Assembly (NCBI GenBank): GCA_965206355.1
Contig: OZ242212.1
Location: forward strand, 1,860,001 to 1,924,000
Direction: 5' to 3'
DNA from: Spongiihabitans sp965206355
Lineage (GTDB): Bacteria; Pseudomonadota; Gammaproteobacteria; Arenicellales; Poriferihabitantaceae
DNA length: 64,000 nucleotides
In this document: positions 62,020 to 64,000 of the stretch, piece by piece
Position numbering within the stretch: the first letter of the stretch is position 1
How the letters are laid out: each line of letters begins with the position of its first letter
The notes under the pieces: model-generated
Told to the model about the DNA's origin: nothing
What the model saw: only the letters and a program-made list of their open reading frames with translations
The model's database searches: none
Translations under genes and position numbers: made by a program

Positions 62020-62208
62020 GAGCTTTGCACGGAAGATGATTTCGCTTTCAGGCCAGGCAAAAACGTACGCAATGAGAGTTTATGCTTTATAAATGACCGA
62101 TTGAGTACGTTTTAATTGTTAATTACGAACATACAGAGGCTTGCTTCAATGCCGTGCATAGCAATCCCCCCCAAAAAATAAAGGGGGGGATTTAGGGAGA
62201 AAGGTCTC
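62020..62208 (+). repeat. MITE-X copy 14, degenerate, right half replaced
   Basis: The left half is recognisable (GAGCTTTGCACGGAAG with two bases lost in the end, then the conserved core up to GAGTACGTTTTAA). The right half is replaced by about 90 bp of foreign DNA including a C7/G7 hairpin; only AAGGTCTC remains at the end. No target duplication. It lies in the space between gdhB and the autotransporter gene. Confidence 0.8.
62163..62192. terminator. C7/G7 hairpin between convergent genes
   Basis: AATCCCCCCC and GGGGGGGATT form a perfect 10-bp stem around the A-rich loop AAAAAATAAA. It lies between the convergent gdhB and autotransporter genes and could stop transcription from both sides. 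It sits inside the foreign part of MITE-X copy 14, so it came with that insertion. Confidence 0.6.
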
Positions 62209-62210
62209 AA

Positions 62211-64000
62211 TTAAAAGCGTAGGCGACTTTCCAACAGCACTGTACGATTGTCCGCTTGCTCCTCACCAAACAGATTCATCTCTAATCGCGCATTACGTTT
62301 CCAACGCAATCCTAAACGATAGCGGTCGCTGCTATTACCCAGCGTTATTGCACTGTATGGTGTCAATAATCCCCGACCACCCGGAGCGAATAATCCGTAG
62401 CTTATATCGGCATCCATCCGCGCATGGTAATCATCATCATTGGTGCTCGCAGACAGGTTCTGCTGCCACATCGCACTGGCATCACTCGTGCCGCTATGAC
62501 CGTAGCTCGGGCTGAGGCTAAACGCCAGCCCACGCTCATTAGCACCTGCCTGCAAACGCACCAATCCTTGAATACCCCATTCGTTATAGTCGCTTCGACC
62601 TACCAGCGTATGTAACTTGCCTTCTATGGTCACACCCGCAACCGGGTTGACATGACGTAAACCGGCACCCAGTACCGCCCCAATACCCGTATCACCGTCT
62701 CCACCATCATAACGCACTCCAACTTCCAGTAGCGGTGTGAATAGCCCCGATGCCGAACGGCGTTCCTGACCCATTTCCAGCAATAACCGTAACCGTTGGC
62801 TGGAAATATCATCTGCATCAATAGTCGCAGATTGATCAATGCGGGTACTCGCTAGCAAAATATCGCTTTTAAGACTAAAGCCGGCACGTGATAACGCTTG
62901 CTTACCGCCCGCCGCCAGCGACAACAGCTTGGTGTCGCTACTGCGCAGGCTTTCACCCTCCGCCTTTATTTCTAGTTTACCCTGACCGTAGCCAACACTA
63001 CCCCACAGGTCAACCTCATCCTCCGCCCACGCTAGATACGGATGAATACTGGTCACCTGATGCTGGTATCTGCCTTTCTCATTACCTTGAGTGTAGTCAA
63101 CATCGCCTTCGCTCCAAGATATCATACCTCCTAGCAACATATCTTCGCGCACTCGCCCATCCAAACCCAGTTGTATGCCGAAGACATTACCATCCCAGTC
63201 AGTCGCACCATCACCACCGAGCTTGGTGTAGTCGCTACTAGCCCACATCGACAGCGCACGATCAAAATTACCGTTACTGCCACTCGTCGCATCCAGCGGT
63301 AACACAAAGGATGACTTGCTTAGCATCCGTTTCCAGTCCATCGTACCGTCTTGCAACGAACGATTATGGCTGGGCAGTTTTTTCAATAAGGTGTCCTGAA
63401 AACTAGCGGATAAACTGGTTCGTCCATCCAACTGCACCGTCTGTCCGTCTAACTGATAGCTTGCCGTCTGCGGCGTATCAGAGAGCATAACATTGACACG
63501 ACGCTCAACTGAAACAGCAGTACTGGCAATCACTGCCTGCGTCAAATTCGACAAAATCGCTTCGTTCAACTGCCTGATAGCTACATTACCCGACGACGAC
63601 GCAGCCACTATGTTTCTCGATACCATCCTCGTGAGCGTTGCCAGTGGGTTGCCCGCTCTGTCAGTAATCATCGCCCCTGTAGTCGTAGGAGGAGTATAGG
63701 TTAGATTGATCACTGCCCCCGACCGAATAGCCGGGTTCACCCCATTCAGAACAATACTCCCCGCAGTAACGCTAGCAACCGTGTGCGTCACTGTGTTCGT
63801 GCCGTTCACGGTAGTGGTGAGGCTGAAGCCCGATACGGCAGCAGAGGGTACCAGCACGGGTTCAGTGGTCGGCAGGGTGATTCTGTTACCAGCCGCATTC
63901 GTGAACAGCTCAGGGAATGTATTGGTATTGCCAGATATTGTATTATCCGACACTTGGGGTGGTGTGGTATCGACTGTTATCGTTCGGACTATCGTCGTGG
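62211..64000 (-). CDS. autotransporter, C-terminal part (SwmB-like repeat and beta-barrel), 5' end outside window
   Basis: The frame is open through the right edge, so the N terminus is missing. At the edge it reads TITVDTTPPQVSDNT, typical of tandem Ig-like/SwmB repeats, and one full SwmB-like repeat follows (about 110 residues, with NLTYTPPTTTGAMITD-AGN). A linker with helical sequence leads to the type V autotransporter beta-barrel (last 300 residues, alternating strands such as LWGSVGYGQGKLEIK), ending in the terminal Phe of LESRLRF that BAM recognises. The barrel inserts in the outer membrane and exports the repeat passenger, probably an adhesin. It converges on gdhB, with a hairpin between. 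Confidence 0.85.
   Translation of the reverse strand, partial: TTIVRTITVDTTPPQVSDNTISGNTNTFPELFTNAAGNRITLPTTEPVLVPSAAVSGFSLTTTVNGTNTVTHTVASVTAGSIVLNGVNPAIRSGAVINLTYTPPTTTGAMITDRAGNPLATLTRMVSRNIVAASSSGNVAIRQLNEAILSNLTQAVIASTAVSVERRVNVMLSDTPQTASYQLDGQTVQLDGRTSLSASFQDTLLKKLPSHNRSLQDGTMDWKRMLSKSSFVLPLDATSGSNGNFDRALSMWASSDYTKLGGDGATDWDGNVFGIQLGLDGRVREDMLLGGMISWSEGDVDYTQGNEKGRYQHQVTSIHPYLAWAEDEVDLWGSVGYGQGKLEIKAEGESLRSSDTKLLSLAAGGKQALSRAGFSLKSDILLASTRIDQSATIDADDISSQRLRLLLEMGQERRSASGLFTPLLEVGVRYDGGDGDTGIGAVLGAGLRHVNPVAGVTIEGKLHTLVGRSDYNEWGIQGLVRLQAGANERGLAFSLSPSYGHSGTSDASAMWQQNLSASTNDDDYHARMDADISYGLFAPGGRGLLTPYSAITLGNSSDRYRLGLRWKRNARLEMNLFGEEQADNRTVLLESRLRF

Noticed and set aside
1..64000. tRNA, rRNA or phage att sites
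   Set aside because: No tRNA-like cloverleaf with TTCGA arm, no rRNA segment and no integrase gene were seen by eye; tRNAscan and Infernal would settle small RNAs.

Overview
The window looks like chromosomal DNA of a gammaproteobacterium. The marker genes point that way: adjacent fabA and fabB, lapB, RNase E, a csiV-like gene, an MTA/MTI phosphorylase of the Pseudomonas type, and the tesA-ybbA-ybbP trio. I cannot name the genus. The genome is loaded with small mobile DNA. Fourteen copies of one 139-162 bp inverted-repeat element (called MITE-X here) lie in 64 kb, together with one IS1595-family element and decayed IS1595, IS256 and IS481 transposase genes. No rRNA, tRNA, CRISPR array or cobalamin riboswitch was recognised.

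Layout. 0-4 kb: a membrane protein and a polysaccharide deacetylase, an insertion-sequence graveyard with a palindromic repeat array, and a lysine-rich AlgP-like protein made of six 15-residue repeats. 4.4-10.2 kb (minus strand): a tungsten aldehyde:ferredoxin oxidoreductase operon. It runs four-cluster ferredoxin, AOR, FAD/NAD oxidoreductase, MoaD-like protein, unknown 108-residue protein, second MoaD-like protein, MoaA. 10.4-15.7 kb (minus): an IS, an AT-rich deacetylase/glycosyltransferase pair, then a membrane redox set made of a ferric-reductase-like/Rieske fusion, a membrane-anchored cysteine protein and two tiny membrane proteins. 15.9-17.2 kb: a voltage-gated potassium channel and a small unknown protein.

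17.5-35.5 kb (plus): cobalamin corrin-ring genes in two blocks. The first is a Ni/Co permease, cbiD, cobK/cbiJ, cobH/cbiC, cobL/cbiET, cobI/cbiL and cbiG. The second is cobJ/cbiH, cobM/cbiF, cobW and cobN. They are separated by a transposase remnant and the ybbP-ybbA / tesA locus. The set mixes oxygen-independent enzymes (CbiD, CbiG) with the late-insertion cobaltochelatase subunit CobN. 35.9-40.3 kb: a CUT2 sugar/inositol ABC transporter and an inositol-dehydrogenase-like enzyme, divergently arranged. 40.4-49.5 kb: csiV-like, MTA/MTI phosphorylase, rmlA (missing its nucleotide-binding loop), UDP-glucose dehydrogenase, a VOC protein, lapB, manC and heme A synthase. 49.8-64 kb: fabB, fabA, RNase E, a broken rlmD containing a MITE-X, a PolB-type 3'-5' exonuclease, the 1640-residue NAD-glutamate dehydrogenase, and the C-terminal part of an autotransporter that runs off the right edge.

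Most notable is MITE-X. It has 14-bp perfect terminal inverted repeats and 5-bp target duplications. Its short form plus duplication is exactly 48 codons long, with one reading frame open right through in each orientation. Two copies sit inside the stop codons of cobN and rmlA and rebuild a stop from their own first two bases. Other leads are the AOR operon with its unknown 108-residue protein, the Rieske redox set beside it, the hybrid cobalamin route, the RmlA active-site deletion and the ruined rlmD.
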